Part shown: in pieces, positions 45,610 through 56,236 of the stretch
How the letters are laid out: every line of letters starts with the position of its first letter
How positions within the stretch are numbered: position 1 is the stretch's first letter
Notes under the pieces: model-generated
Databases searched by the model: none
Told to the model about the DNA's origin: nothing
What the model saw: only the letters and a program-made list of their open reading frames with translations
Position numbers and translations under genes: made by a program
Source: Pedobacter sp. PF22-3
GTDB taxonomy: Bacteria; Bacteroidota; Bacteroidia; Sphingobacteriales; Sphingobacteriaceae
DNA: 64,000 nt
Assembly (NCBI RefSeq): GCF_026239555.1
Contig: NZ_JAPIVP010000007.1
Coordinates: 186,001 to 250,000 of the forward strand
Direction of reading: 5' to 3'

Positions 45610-47184
45610 TTAATATTTACTTGAAATCTCTTTTGCTACTGTATCTAAAACACCAGTAATGTTATCATCAAATTTACCAGCTTTTAATGCCGATAAAGTT
45701 TCAGGATGACGTAATTCCAATTGAGTTAAGAATTCAGTTTCAAATTCTTTTACTTTGTTAATCGGAACGTTACGCATTAAGTTTTTAGTACCGGCATAAA
45801 CAATTGCAACTTGTTTCTCTACAGTAAAAGGAGAGAACTGTGCTTGTTTCAACATTTCTACGTTACGAGCACCTTTATCCAATACCGATTTAGTTGCAGC
45901 ATCTAAGTCAGAACCGAATTTAGAGAAAGCCTCCAACTCACGGTATTGAGCCTGATCTAATTTTAAAGTACCTGCTACTTTCTTCATCGATTTAATCTGC
46001 GCATTACCACCCACACGTGATACAGAAATACCTACGTTAATTGCCGGACGGATACCTGAGTTGAACAAGTTCGACTCTAAGAAAATCTGACCATCAGTAA
46101 TTGAAATTACGTTGGTTGGGATATAGGCAGAAACGTCACCCGCCTGTGTTTCGATAATTGGAAGTGCTGTTAATGAACCGCCACCTTTAACGATATGTTT
46201 AATCGACTCAGGTAAATCGTTCATGTTTTTAGCGATATCATCGTTAGCGTTAATTTTCGCAGCTCTCTCTAACAAACGGCTGTGTAAGTAGAAAACGTCA
46301 CCTGGATAAGCTTCACGGCCCGGTGGACGACGAAGTAATAAAGATACCTCACGGTAAGCTACAGCTTGTTTAGATAAATCATCATAAACAATTAAGGCTG
46401 GTCTACCAGTATCACGGAAAAACTCACCAATTGCAGCGCCTGCAAACGGAGCATAGAACTGCATTGGAGCAGGATCTGCAGCCGAAGCAGCAACAACAAC
46501 TGTATATGGTAAAGCACCGTTTTCTTCAAGTGTACGTACAATGTTGGCTACAGTAGAGTTTTTCTGACCGATAGCTACATAAATACAGAACACAGGCTGG
46601 CCTGCTTCATAAAATTCTTTTTGGTTGATAATGGTATCAATACAAACAGCAGTTTTACCAATCTGACGGTCACCAATAACCAACTCACGTTGACCACGAC
46701 CGATTGGAATCATTGCATCGATTGCTTTAATACCAGTTTGTAAAGGCTCATTTACCGGCTGACGGTAAATTACGCCTGGTGCTTTACGCTCTAAAGGCAT
46801 TTCGTAAGTTTCACCCAAGATCGGACCTTTACCATCTAAAGGTTCACCTAAAGTGTTCACTACGCGGCCAAGCATACCTTCACCAACTTTAATAGAGGCA
46901 ATTTTTTTGGTACGTTTAATGGTATCACCTTCTTTGATCTCGTCTGAAGCACCCAAAAGTACTACACCAACGTTATCTTCTTCAAGGTTTAATACAATAC
47001 CTTGTAAGCCGTTTGCAAATTCAACTAACTCTCCCGATTGAACTTTAGTTAAACCGTAAACACGGGCAATACCGTCGCCCACTTGCAACACGGTACCAAC
47101 TTCTTCCAGTTCGGTTTCTGATTTGAAGCCCGCCAATTGCTGTCTGATAATTGCCGATACTTCGTCTGGTCTTACCTCTACCAT
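45610..47184 (-). CDS. atpA: ATP synthase F1 subunit alpha
   Basis: The protein has 524 residues. Nucleotide-site words are [15 protein letters not shown] (P-loop), [18 protein letters not shown] and [15 protein letters not shown], followed by [24 protein letters not shown]. Alpha sites are regulatory, not catalytic. Upstream lies a 195-base repeat-filled spacer after atpH. The catalytic beta gene is not in this operon. Confidence 0.97.
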   Translation of the reverse strand: MVEVRPDEVSAIIRQQLAGFKSETELEEVGTVLQVGDGIARVYGLTKVQSGELVEFANGLQGIVLNLEEDNVGVVLLGASDEIKEGDTIKRTKKIASIKVGEGMLGRVVNTLGEPLDGKGPILGETYEMPLERKAPGVIYRQPVNEPLQTGIKAIDAMIPIGRGQRELVIGDRQIGKTAVCIDTIINQKEFYEAGQPVFCIYVAIGQKNSTVANIVRTLEENGALPYTVVVAASAADPAPMQFYAPFAGAAIGEFFRDTGRPALIVYDDLSKQAVAYREVSLLLRRPPGREAYPGDVFYLHSRLLERAAKINANDDIAKNMNDLPESIKHIVKGGGSLTALPIIETQAGDVSAYIPTNVISITDGQIFLESNLFNSGIRPAINVGISVSRVGGNAQIKSMKKVAGTLKLDQAQYRELEAFSKFGSDLDAATKSVLDKGARNVEMLKQAQFSPFTVEKQVAIVYAGTKNLMRNVPINKVKEFETEFLTQLELRHPETLSALKAGKFDDNITGVLDTVAKEISSKY

Positions 47185-47379
47185 AATTTTACTTTATATC
47201 TTTTTGTAAATGTTTAGTGCTTAGCGCATGGCGCCTGGCATTTATTCGCCATCCGCTTATCGCAATATTTTTGTTTGGCGCCACGCGTTTGGCGTTCTAT
47301 CGCCTTACACTCACGCTTCACTATTTTTTTTGGGCATTTTGCAAATTAACGCTAAACGCCCTACGCAAAACGATATCCG
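47185..47379. repeat. GCG-rich filler between atpH and atpA
   Basis: The 195-base spacer is packed with GCGCATGGCGCC, GTTTGGCGCC, GCGTTTGGCG and CTAAACGCCC words, partly inverted to each other. A plus-strand open frame over this stretch and atpH (47228-47839) is a shadow. Confidence 0.7.
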
Positions 47380-47919
47380 CTATTGCGCAAATTCTTTTTT
47401 AAGTTTACTTAAACCGCTGGCAATACTTGCATCAAATTGCTTATCACCAACTTTTAATATAAAACCACCAATTAGCTTCTCATTAATTTTTTCGTTAACA
47501 ATCACCTGGTTGGCGCCTAATTCTTTTTTTACAATTGCTATAATCTGCTCTTTGGCTTCAGGGCTTAATGCGCTTGCTGTAGTTACATCGGCAGTAACAA
47601 TACCTTTAAGAAGATTGTATTGCTGTATAAATTGTTTTGCAGTGGCAAATAATATAGCTGAACGCCCTTTATTTACAACGGTTTTGAAAAAAGTAATGGT
47701 TAATTTACCCACTTTATCAGCAAAGATCCCGTTTAAAATACCAGTTTTCTTATCTAAAGGTACAATCGGGTTTTTTAATATTGCTTCTAGTTCAGGGGTT
47801 TCTTCAACAACTTTCTCAAACAAAACCATATCATTATAAGAAGCTTCTAAGTCGTTGTTTTCAACGGCTAAGTCTATTAATGATTTGGCATATCTGCCTG
47901 CAACTTTAATTTCTGACAT
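47380..47919 (-). CDS. atpH: ATP synthase F1 subunit delta
   Basis: The protein has 179 residues, the normal length. It has an N-terminal helical domain starting VAGRYAKSLIDLAVEN and the C-terminal conserved region KLIGGFILKVGDKQFDASIASGLSKL. It forms the top of the peripheral stalk, linking the b subunits to F1. It lies between atpF and atpA. Confidence 0.94.
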   Translation of the reverse strand: MSEIKVAGRYAKSLIDLAVENNDLEASYNDMVLFEKVVEETPELEAILKNPIVPLDKKTGILNGIFADKVGKLTITFFKTVVNKGRSAILFATAKQFIQQYNLLKGIVTADVTTASALSPEAKEQIIAIVKKELGANQVIVNEKINEKLIGGFILKVGDKQFDASIASGLSKLKKEFAQ

Positions 47920-47980
47920 ATCTTTTGGGTTGGCGCTTAGCGTTTGGCGTTTGGCACGCTTACCGCTTTACGCAATACGC
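47920..47980. repeat. GCG-rich filler between atpF and atpH
   Basis: A 61-base spacer with GGCGCTTAGCG, GGCGTTTGGC, GCTTTACGC and ATACGCTTAG, of the same type as the other two atp spacers. Confidence 0.65.
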
Positions 47981-48475
47981 TTAGTTTAATTCAACGTCTT
48001 TTAACAAGTTAGCTACTAAAGCTTCCTGTTTGGTTTTATCATCTAATTGTGTACGTAAAACACGTTCTGCAATTTCTAATGATAAAGAAGAAACCTGGTC
48101 TTTAACTTCAGCTAAAGCTGCTTTCTTTTGGTTTTCGATCTCGATTTTAGCTTTCTCGATCAATTTAGTACCTTCAACCTGAGCTTGTTTTTTAGCTTCG
48201 TTTAAGATACCATCTTTCAAGGTTTTAGCTTCCTTCAAAATTTCGTCACGTTCAGCACGAGCCTGTTGCATTAAATCCTGGTTCTGACTGGTTAAACGAG
48301 CCATTTCCTGTTTAGCCAATTCAGCTTTATTTAAAGCTTCATCAATGCTTTGCTCACGTTCGTGAATTGCACCTAAAATAGGTTTCCATGCAAATTTTCT
48401 AAGTAGGATCAACAAGCAGATGAATGCTAATGATGTCCAAAAAACCAATCCTATGCTTGGGGTTACTAAATCCAT
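47981..48475 (-). CDS. atpF: ATP synthase F0 subunit b
   Basis: The protein has 164 residues with one N-terminal membrane helix (IGLVFWTSLAFICLLILL), the usual short turn FAWKPILGAIHEREQSI, and then a long charged coiled coil. It forms the peripheral stalk holding delta and the alpha/beta hexamer. It is 89 bases after atpE. Confidence 0.95.
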   Translation of the reverse strand: MDLVTPSIGLVFWTSLAFICLLILLRKFAWKPILGAIHEREQSIDEALNKAELAKQEMARLTSQNQDLMQQARAERDEILKEAKTLKDGILNEAKKQAQVEGTKLIEKAKIEIENQKKAALAEVKDQVSSLSLEIAERVLRTQLDDKTKQEALVANLLKDVELN

Positions 48476-48564
48476 TTTATCTATTTTTTTTAATCTTAAT
48501 CTTGTTAATTAAGATAGAGTATTAACCAATCGTTAAATACTCTATCTAATTTTTTCAGTGATTA

Positions 48565-48789
<225 letters not shown>

Positions 48790-48818
48790 TTATATTAATT
48801 GTAAAAAATAGTTTTCTA

Positions 48819-49952
48819 TTAATGATGTTCTTCTACTGCCATACCAATAAACAAGGCAGTTAATAATGTAAAAATAAAGGCCTGTAAAAATGCTACCAAC
48901 AACTCCAGTACATCCATAAATATTACGAATGCTACCGAAACAGGTGCAATAGCCAATGTTTCGAAAATAAAGATTAAGGAAATTAAACTTAATACGATAA
49001 TGTGTCCAGCAGTCATGTTCGCGAACAAACGCACCATTAGAGCAAACGGCTTTGAAATAACCCCTACAACCTCAACTACAACCATTAAAGGCCATAACCA
49101 AAATGGAACATCCGGTAAAAATATGTGCTTCCAATAATATTTGTTACCATTGATGTTAACGACAATTAAAGTACCTAAGGCCATTACAAAAGTTAAAGCA
49201 ATATTACCTGTAACGTTCGCACTGCCAGGAAAAATTGGCACCAAACCTAATAAGTTATTAAAAAGAAGAAAGAAGAATGTAGTTAACAAATACGGCATAA
49301 ACTTCGCATATTTATGACCGATGTTTGGCTTAGCAATGTCATCTCTAACAAAAATCACTATAGGCTCAATAAAAGATTGCAAACCTTTTGGTGATTTACC
49401 AACGCGTTTTTTATATGATGATGCTACCGAAATAAATACGATAAGGATTACCAAAATGGCCACAAACATTGCTGCAACGTTTTTAGTGATCGAGAAATCT
49501 AAAACAGATTTACTCGCTTCTTCATCAACTTTACCATCAGCAGCAACCACCTTAATATGATCTTCTTCTAAACGATAGTTATTGTATTTACCGTTATAAT
49601 CGTGTTCGCCGTGGTGAAAATTAGCAGATGAGAAAATCTCTAAACCATTAGGCGTATATAAAATTACCGGAAGAGGTAATGAAGTATGCCCCCAAAGATG
49701 CCACATGTGCGAATCGGCAATGTGTTCCATAATTACTTTGGTAGGCTCGAATTTTTCCTTACCATGATTGGCCTCTGCACCGTGCTCACCAGAAACAGCA
49801 TGAGCAGATTCCGCAACAGCACTATCAACAGGTACAACAGCGCTATCAACTTGAGCGAAAGTATCAATTTTGATAGATAAAAACGCGATTAAAAGCGTAA
49901 AAACAACAGTTAGCCTTTTAACTTTAGACACAAAAACTCGGTTACAATCCAT
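48819..49952 (-). CDS. atpB: ATP synthase F0 subunit a with His-rich N-terminal extension
   Basis: The protein has 377 residues, longer than the 270 or so of Escherichia coli. The N-terminus carries a signal-type segment (VFTLLIAFLSIKIDTFAQ) and an acidic/His-rich stretch (EHGAEANHGKEK, HHGEHDYNGKYNNY) before the first core helix near residue 160. The core has the conserved Arg helix (FALMVRLFANMTAGH) and NLLGLVPIFP. The extension is common in Bacteroidota. It channels protons to the c ring. Confidence 0.93.
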   Translation of the reverse strand: MDCNRVFVSKVKRLTVVFTLLIAFLSIKIDTFAQVDSAVVPVDSAVAESAHAVSGEHGAEANHGKEKFEPTKVIMEHIADSHMWHLWGHTSLPLPVILYTPNGLEIFSSANFHHGEHDYNGKYNNYRLEEDHIKVVAADGKVDEEASKSVLDFSITKNVAAMFVAILVILIVFISVASSYKKRVGKSPKGLQSFIEPIVIFVRDDIAKPNIGHKYAKFMPYLLTTFFFLLFNNLLGLVPIFPGSANVTGNIALTFVMALGTLIVVNINGNKYYWKHIFLPDVPFWLWPLMVVVEVVGVISKPFALMVRLFANMTAGHIIVLSLISLIFIFETLAIAPVSVAFVIFMDVLELLVAFLQAFIFTLLTALFIGMAVEEHH

Positions 49953-49966
49953 TTATTGGCAGTTTT

Positions 49967-50356
49967 TTACTTTAAATTTTGGTGGCGCAAGTTACGTAAC
50001 AAACAGTAAACTTCAAAGACCGTAAACAATAAATATAAAGAAAAAAAATTAAGCAGAAATACAAGCCCAATTCCCTTTGCTTTTATACTGTAAATCAACA
50101 CAAAAGCCATACAAAAAATCATCTTCACCGCAATTGATCCCATAATAGCCATTACACCTACTTCAGGATCACGTTTTACACCGATATCAACCAGCATGTA
50201 AGCGATATAAGTGATACCAGCCAAAAAGCCAAACATCACCCAAAAATTGCTCACCAAAAGCTGCTTATCAGGAAATACTAAAGGTAAAACGGCAATAATA
50301 CCTATCAATAGGCCTACGAAAATCAAATAGATACTTGTAAATTTGGCTAGAGTCAA
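49967..50356 (-). CDS. Four-helix membrane protein of the atp operon
   Basis: The protein has 129 residues with four hydrophobic helices and a short basic end (RNLRHQNLK). The start is a TTG; no ATG lies nearby. It sits between atpZ/I and atpB, 14 bases before atpB, where many bacteria have the assembly protein AtpI. The sequence is too divergent for a firm call, so AtpI-like is an inference from place and topology. Confidence 0.6.
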   Translation of the reverse strand: MTLAKFTSIYLIFVGLLIGIIAVLPLVFPDKQLLVSNFWVMFGFLAGITYIAYMLVDIGVKRDPEVGVMAIMGSIAVKMIFCMAFVLIYSIKAKGIGLVFLLNFFSLYLLFTVFEVYCLLRNLRHQNLK

Positions 50357-50388
50357 TGTATAATTTCTTAGCAGATAAAACTTTTTGC

Positions 50389-50396
50389 AAAGATAA
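50389..50396 (-). promoter_or_regulatory. -7 box before the AtpI-like gene
   Basis: On the minus strand TATCTTTG matches TAnnTTTG, 33-40 bases before the TTG start. It may give a second, internal start for the atp operon. No well-spaced -33 word was found. Confidence 0.4.
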
Positions 50397-50548
50397 GGTT
50401 TTTAGTATCAAGTAAGTACTACAGATGAGAAATATTATGAAGGCTGGCATTGGTTAACCGTTTGAACTGGTTAATCGGTAATTGAAAAATCGTTATGTTG
50501 TTAGTTGGGTTAACCGAAAACTGCCAACTGAAAATTGCCAACCGATAA

Positions 50549-50773
50549 CTAACTCCTGGTAGCCTGCCTGATCGCCTGATAAAGCGCAATCCCCACTCCT
50601 GCCAAAGCAAAAGCTGCTGTAATTAAATTGGTTTTACTGTTTCGGTGCTCATCAATTTTATAACCTACAAAAGTAAGCAGGCCTATGGTAGCGATCATCT
50701 GGAAACCAATAGCAAAATATTTTGCTGCTGCATTTATCTTTTTCTTTGTATCTTCTTCTTTCGGATTTTCCAT
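50549..50773 (-). CDS. atpZ: AtpZ/AtpI-family protein
   Basis: The protein has 74 residues. A charged N-terminus (EEDTKKKINAAAKYFAIG) and two helices (IATIGLLTFVGYKID and LITAAFALAGVGIALYQAIR) match the AtpZ/AtpI family, which aids c-ring assembly or ion supply in some bacteria. It is the first gene of the operon. About 190 bases separate it from the next gene, filled with GGTTAACCG-type and GCCAAC-type words. Confidence 0.8.
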   Translation of the reverse strand: MENPKEEDTKKKINAAAKYFAIGFQMIATIGLLTFVGYKIDEHRNSKTNLITAAFALAGVGIALYQAIRQATRS

Positions 50774-50884
50774 TTTTTAATGCAATAATTAAATTAACTT
50801 TGAATAATTAAAATTTGTTGCCAAATAAAATATTTTTCTACATATATTGTTTATTGTACATCCACCTAAAGAGATTTATCATAC

Positions 50885-53647
50885 TTGAAAAATTACGCTA
50901 ACAAAAACTTAAATCCCTTTTTCATCCTCATCAGTATTTTTATTTATGGCTGTGTCGCAAATAAAGATACCGCAGTAGATCGTAGGTTTCAAAACTTAAC
51001 GGCAAAATACAACTATATCTATAATGCCAATGTTTTACTAAGCGAGTACAATGAAAATCTGTTACAAAGCTATAGCGATAATTACGAAAAGACTTTACCT
51101 GTTTATCTCGATCCTGAGCCACAGATCAATCTGGTACTTACACCGGGCGCAGCCAATAAACAGCTTGATGAGGTGATTACCAAAGGACAAACCATTATCA
51201 ACGATAAAAGTTTCAGCAACTATATTGATGATGCCTACATGCTTTTGGGCAAGGCGAATTACCTTAAAGGCAATTATTTTATTGCATCAGAATACTTTGA
51301 TTACACGGCAAAAACCTACAACAGCGACCTGAAGACCTTTATTATGGCCATGAACTGGAAAGCACGTAGCCAAATGGAACTCAATAATATGGTACTGGCC
51401 GATAAAATTATCGATACCATGCTGCGCGCTTCCGATCAGTTAAAAAAGGACCTCGCCGAACCCCTGGCTACAGCTGCCCAGATGCGCATTTATCAGAAAC
51501 GCAATAAAGAAGCCATCTTATTTTTAGAATCAGCCATTGCATTGCCTGCAGAAAAACAGTTGCGCATCCGTTGGCGCTTTATATTGGCACAATTACAGGA
51601 AAAGGAGAAAAACATCCAGGATGCTTATGCCAATTTCACCAAAGTTGAAAAAAGCAATGCACCTTTCGAAATGTATTTTCATGCAAATTTAAACCGGATT
51701 AAGCTGAGAGCACTACTAAATGGAGAAAAATTTAACAAGGAACAACAACTTTTAGCTTTATTAAAAGATGATAAGAATACTGACTACACCGATCAGATTT
51801 ATTACCAGGTAGGAGAGCTTTTCTCTGCAGAGGGAAACTTTGTAAAGGCAGAGGAGAACTACCATAAATCGGTTTTAAAAAGCACCAGAAACCAAACGCA
51901 AAAGGCGCTATCATATTTAAGAATTGCCGATTTAAACTTTAAAGAGTTTAACAACTACATTAAAGCAAAACTGTACTACGATAGTACCGTGATGATTTTG
52001 CCCAAAAACTTTCCTGATTACGACAACATTGTTAAAAAAGCAGATAACCTGCAATATTTAACTGACAGGTATACCATTATCTCCAAAGAAGATACTGCCC
52101 AGGCCTTTGCCAAACTTCCGGCTGCTGAACGTGAGGCCAAAGTTAAAGCATATTTAACGCCAAGGGTTGTAGTGAGCAATACAGGCGGCGTAATCAACAA
52201 TCAATTTTTAAACGATCCTGATTTTCCGAACATAAGTTTAAATACACCAAACAATAGTGCAGGAAACACCTTTTATTTTAATAATAATGCGGCAATCAGC
52301 AATGGCTTTGGTGATTTTAAGAAACGATGGGGAACGAGACAGTTGGAAGATAACTGGCGCCAGAGTATTCGCTCATCTGCACAGGAAACCAACCAGGTTT
52401 TAGCCGGAGGAAAAGTAGCTACCGAAATTATACCTGCAACTGGACAAAACAACCCAGCAGTTGCAGATCAGACATCGCTGGAAAAACAGTTTTTGGATGC
52501 TTTACCAACTACACCTGCACTATTGGCAGCATCCGATCAGAAAATTATTGATGCTTATTTTGAAATTGCCAGTTTTTACCAACAAGAACTGAATGATAAG
52601 ACCGAAGCAAATAAAATATACCTGGAACTGATCAAAAGATATCCGGATAACAACCACCTGGTTGCCATTTATTACAGTTTATACCTCAATTATAAAGGTG
52701 TTGATGAAGTAAAATCTGAGCAGTATAAACAATTGGTGCTCAGCAAATTCCCTGAATCTAATTTTGCAAAAAATATTTTAGATCCATCGTATTCGGCCAA
52801 GCAAACGCAGTTGGAAAATATAGCCATCAACAATTACAATGCAACTTTTGATGCCTATGCAAAAAAAGATTATGCCAATGTGGTAAAACAGGCTGATGAT
52901 AATATTACAGCTTTCCCTGAAAATGATCTTGCGCCGCAATATGCTTACCTAAAAGCCATTGCTGTTGGCCGTACTGCAAAGCTTGATCAGCTACTTACCG
53001 AATTTAACCTGATTACCAATCGCTATCCTAACGATAAAATTATTACACCTCTGGTACGCGATCACTTAAAGTATATTGAGGCCAATCTTGACGAATTTAA
53101 ACAACGTCCGGTTGCACTGATCGATTTTGATGCAAACGCGCCTCGTTTTGTAAGTCAGGCCGCAACAGTTGCCGTACCAACAAAACCACTGGTAGTTGAA
53201 AATCCTGTAGCAAAAAAAGCTGAACCAATTCCGGTAGAAAAACCTGTTGAAGTTAAACCGGTTGATCCAACCAAACCTGTTAGTGTTTTCAGTACGGCAA
53301 AATCAGAAGAGTATTATTATGTGATCGACGTAGCTGATGCCACTTTAACCCTAAGTTCATCGCGTTTTGGGATAGGTCAGTTTAACCGTGGAAATTACCC
53401 CGACAACGATTTGGAACATAAATTGGTAGAGTTGGATAATGACCAGTTAATTTACATTACGAGTTTTATCGATCTAGAGGATGCCAAACTTTACGAATCG
53501 AGCATTGTTGGTCAGTTAAAGAACATTATGAAAGTTCCGGCCAACCTGTATAAAGGTTTTATCATCAGTAAAGAAAATTTTGAAAAATTAACAGACAGGA
53601 CACGGATTAATGAATACCTGGAGTTTTTAAAAGACAATTATAAATAA
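50885..53647 (+). CDS. sprE: Type IX secretion lipoprotein SprE/PorW, TPR-rich
   Basis: The protein has 920 residues. A signal segment ends at a lipobox Cys (IFIYGCVANKD, near 23). It continues TAVDRRFQNLTAKYNYIYNANVLL, the characteristic opening of SprE/PorW. Many helical TPR-like units follow to about 730, then a Pro/Val/Lys linker (VAKKAEPIPVEKPVEVKP) and a short conserved C-terminal domain ending in KDNYK. SprE/PorW is needed for type IX secretion and gliding. The start is a TTG. It is upstream of pbp1A and not linked to the gld block. Confidence 0.85.
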   Translation: MKNYANKNLNPFFILISIFIYGCVANKDTAVDRRFQNLTAKYNYIYNANVLLSEYNENLLQSYSDNYEKTLPVYLDPEPQINLVLTPGAANKQLDEVITKGQTIINDKSFSNYIDDAYMLLGKANYLKGNYFIASEYFDYTAKTYNSDLKTFIMAMNWKARSQMELNNMVLADKIIDTMLRASDQLKKDLAEPLATAAQMRIYQKRNKEAILFLESAIALPAEKQLRIRWRFILAQLQEKEKNIQDAYANFTKVEKSNAPFEMYFHANLNRIKLRALLNGEKFNKEQQLLALLKDDKNTDYTDQIYYQVGELFSAEGNFVKAEENYHKSVLKSTRNQTQKALSYLRIADLNFKEFNNYIKAKLYYDSTVMILPKNFPDYDNIVKKADNLQYLTDRYTIISKEDTAQAFAKLPAAEREAKVKAYLTPRVVVSNTGGVINNQFLNDPDFPNISLNTPNNSAGNTFYFNNNAAISNGFGDFKKRWGTRQLEDNWRQSIRSSAQETNQVLAGGKVATEIIPATGQNNPAVADQTSLEKQFLDALPTTPALLAASDQKIIDAYFEIASFYQQELNDKTEANKIYLELIKRYPDNNHLVAIYYSLYLNYKGVDEVKSEQYKQLVLSKFPESNFAKNILDPSYSAKQTQLENIAINNYNATFDAYAKKDYANVVKQADDNITAFPENDLAPQYAYLKAIAVGRTAKLDQLLTEFNLITNRYPNDKIITPLVRDHLKYIEANLDEFKQRPVALIDFDANAPRFVSQAATVAVPTKPLVVENPVAKKAEPIPVEKPVEVKPVDPTKPVSVFSTAKSEEYYYVIDVADATLTLSSSRFGIGQFNRGNYPDNDLEHKLVELDNDQLIYITSFIDLEDAKLYESSIVGQLKNIMKVPANLYKGFIISKENFEKLTDRTRINEYLEFLKDNYK

Positions 53648-53750
53648 GCGAAGATTAAAGTGGAAAGACCAAAGCAGAAAGACTAAAGTTAAAAGCTTTT
53701 ATTCCCTTCGATATTTTAGATCGTATAATTGCCAAAGTTCAAAGCTTAAA

Positions 53751-53779
53751 TTTGATTCTATAAAAAATTAATAAATTTG
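53751..53779 (+). promoter_or_regulatory. Promoter of the pbp1A gene
   Basis: TTTG at 53751-53754 and TAAATTTG at 53772-53779 are both perfect to the Bacteroidota -33/-7 consensus with a 17-base spacer, about 48 bases before the ATG. Confidence 0.75.
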
Positions 53780-53826
53780 CATCCAAAATCACCTATCCCG
53801 GTGTTTTTGGAAAATAACAACACAAA

Positions 53827-56046
53827 ATGAACAAATCCCTTTCTCCACAGGATACAAGAAGATACAGTTTACTCATCTGGAAATTATTGATTGGTGGAAT
53901 TGCCCTATTCGCTATTTTCATCTCCATGATTGGATTTGGGCTATTTGGGGCCCTACCTTCTTTCAGGGACATTGAGCACCCTAAAAGCAACCAGGCATCA
54001 GAAATTATTGCTGAAGATGGCCGACCTTTAGGTACCTATTTTGTTCAAAACAGATCGAACGTTACTTATAAGGATATTTCTGAAAATGTAATTAATGGGT
54101 TAATTGCGACAGAAGATACCCGTTTTAAAGAGCATTCAGGTATCGATTTTAAACGTACATTCTCTATCATCGGTTATAATTTGATCGGTAAAAAACAGGG
54201 GGCCAGCACCATTACCCAGCAATTGGCCAAAAATCTTTTCCCTCGCGAATCGAACCTTAATTTCTTCTCGTTGGTATTAACCAAATTTAAGGAGTGGATT
54301 GTTGCCGTTAAACTGGAACGTAACTATACCAAAGAAGAGATTATTACGATGTATTTAAATACGGTTGACTTTGGTAACCAGGCCTATGGTATCAAATCTG
54401 CAGCAAGGGTTTATTTCAATACCACGCCAGATAAGTTAACTTTAACACAGGCAGCAACCTTGGTAGGTATGCAAAAAGGCATTACCATGTATTCGCCAAC
54501 CCGCCATCCTGAGCGCTCCAGAGACCGCAGAAATACTGTCATGGCCTTAATGGTTAAAGCAGATCTCTTAGCCCAGTCGGAGTTTGATGAACAAAAAGAT
54601 AAACCTTTAAATCTGCATTTCAATGCTGCAACCGTTAATGATGGTATTGCTCCATACTTCCGTTCCGTACTGAAAAATGATATCAAAAACATTTTCCAGG
54701 AGCAATCCATTACCAAGCCTGATGGTACACCATACGATTTGGACCGTGATGGTTTGAAGATCTATACCACGTTGAATTATGATATGCAGGTGTATGCCGA
54801 GGAAGCGCAAAAAGAATACATGAAAGTGTTACAGGCGCAGTTTATTGCGAGTTGGAAGGGCAGAAACCCTTTTAAGGATAAAACTTTACAGATTGAGCAG
54901 GGAATTAAACGATCTGACCGTTATAAATCTTTAAAACTGGAAGGTAAATCTGATGATGAAATTAAAGATGATTTCAACACCAAAACAGAAATGACCATTT
55001 TTACCTGGAAAGGTAATATCGATACAGTAATGAAACCGATAGACTCTGTACGTTATTACAAAATGCTCCTTAGGAATGCCATGATGACCATGGACCCGAC
55101 TAACGGACATGTTAAAGCATGGGTTGGCGGAATCAATTACGAGCACTTTAAATACGATCAGGTTAAAATGGGAACCCGCCAGGTAGGTTCAACAGCAAAA
55201 CCATTTACCTATGCAGTAGCTATTGAAAATGGTTATTCGCCTTGTTATACTGTACCAAACGTTCCGGTAACGATTGAGGGTTATGGTGAACCGTGGACGC
55301 CAAGAAACTCAGGCAAACCATTACCTGGCAGTATCACCTTACAAAAAGCATTGGCTTACTCGCAAAACTTTGTGACGGCTTATTTAATGAAACAGGTTGG
55401 TCCTGTCGCCGTGTCTACGCTGGCCACAAAAATGGGTATCCCAAATGTTCCGGCATTTCCATCTATTTGCCTCGGCACTTTCGATTCTTCGGTTTATAAT
55501 ATGGTAGGTGCTTACGGCGCTTTTGCCAATAAAGGAACTTATACCAAACCCATTTATTTATTGAGGATTGAAGATAAAAACGGGGTGGTATTGTTTTCTC
55601 AAAAGGAAATACCAAAACCAATTATGAGCGAGGAAGTGGCTTATGTAATGACACGGATGCTTAAAGGTGTGGTAACTAACGGAACCGGATCGAGATTAAA
55701 TTATAAATACAAAGTTAATGCACCAATCGGGGCGAAAACGGGTACCACCCAAAATAACTCTGATGGTTGGTTTATGGCCATAACGCCCCAACTGGTAACG
55801 GGTATCTGGACAGGCTGTGAAGACAGGGCTTTTCACTTTATCAGCACCAATCAGGGTGAAGGTGCAAATACAGCTTTACCAATTTTTGCAGGATTTATAA
55901 AAAGAGTTTATGCCAATCCAGCGTTAAAGATCAGTCATGCCGATTTCGAAGCACCAAAATCAGGTGTTTCCATTACTTTTGATTGTAACCAGTATCAGCA
56001 GCAGGAAGAAGGTACGAGTGAACTGGACGAGAAGTTGGGATTTTAG
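53827..56046 (+). CDS. Penicillin-binding protein 1A-type transglycosylase/transpeptidase
   Basis: The protein has 739 residues. One N-terminal membrane helix (about 22-45) is followed by the GT51 domain (EDTRFKEHSGIDFK and GASTITQQLAKNLFPRE, with the catalytic Glu and conserved residues) and the transpeptidase domain with STAK at 455-458, SQN-type word near YSQNFV, and KTGTT at about 637-641. It polymerises and cross-links peptidoglycan. The last about 40 residues are acidic and Gln-rich. It has its own promoter; uvrC follows 190 bases later. Confidence 0.94.
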   Translation: MNKSLSPQDTRRYSLLIWKLLIGGIALFAIFISMIGFGLFGALPSFRDIEHPKSNQASEIIAEDGRPLGTYFVQNRSNVTYKDISENVINGLIATEDTRFKEHSGIDFKRTFSIIGYNLIGKKQGASTITQQLAKNLFPRESNLNFFSLVLTKFKEWIVAVKLERNYTKEEIITMYLNTVDFGNQAYGIKSAARVYFNTTPDKLTLTQAATLVGMQKGITMYSPTRHPERSRDRRNTVMALMVKADLLAQSEFDEQKDKPLNLHFNAATVNDGIAPYFRSVLKNDIKNIFQEQSITKPDGTPYDLDRDGLKIYTTLNYDMQVYAEEAQKEYMKVLQAQFIASWKGRNPFKDKTLQIEQGIKRSDRYKSLKLEGKSDDEIKDDFNTKTEMTIFTWKGNIDTVMKPIDSVRYYKMLLRNAMMTMDPTNGHVKAWVGGINYEHFKYDQVKMGTRQVGSTAKPFTYAVAIENGYSPCYTVPNVPVTIEGYGEPWTPRNSGKPLPGSITLQKALAYSQNFVTAYLMKQVGPVAVSTLATKMGIPNVPAFPSICLGTFDSSVYNMVGAYGAFANKGTYTKPIYLLRIEDKNGVVLFSQKEIPKPIMSEEVAYVMTRMLKGVVTNGTGSRLNYKYKVNAPIGAKTGTTQNNSDGWFMAITPQLVTGIWTGCEDRAFHFISTNQGEGANTALPIFAGFIKRVYANPALKISHADFEAPKSGVSITFDCNQYQQQEEGTSELDEKLGF

Positions 56047-56223
56047 CCATCAACTCCTGCGTGAAGGATAGCAGTGGAAATCCTTTTGCTGCTAAGTTGA
56101 GCATAGCGGAACGCAGCAAAAGATTGTAACGAATAGCCTGACCCTTGGCGCAGCTTAGGGGCACGCCAAAATCACACATGTACTAAATCGGATTATTTAA
56201 TCAAAATTTCCGCTTCCGAATCC

Positions 56224-56231
56224 TATTTTTG
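56224..56231 (+). promoter_or_regulatory. -7 box directly before uvrC
   Basis: TATTTTTG matches TAnnTTTG and ends 5 bases before the ATG at 56237, so a transcript starting there would have little or no leader. The region before it is AT-rich with no clear -33 word. Confidence 0.45.
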
Positions 56232-56236
56232 TAATC

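Noticed and set aside
47228..47839. 203-codon plus-strand gene
   Set aside because: It runs antisense through atpH and the GCG-rich spacer and has no domain or start signal.
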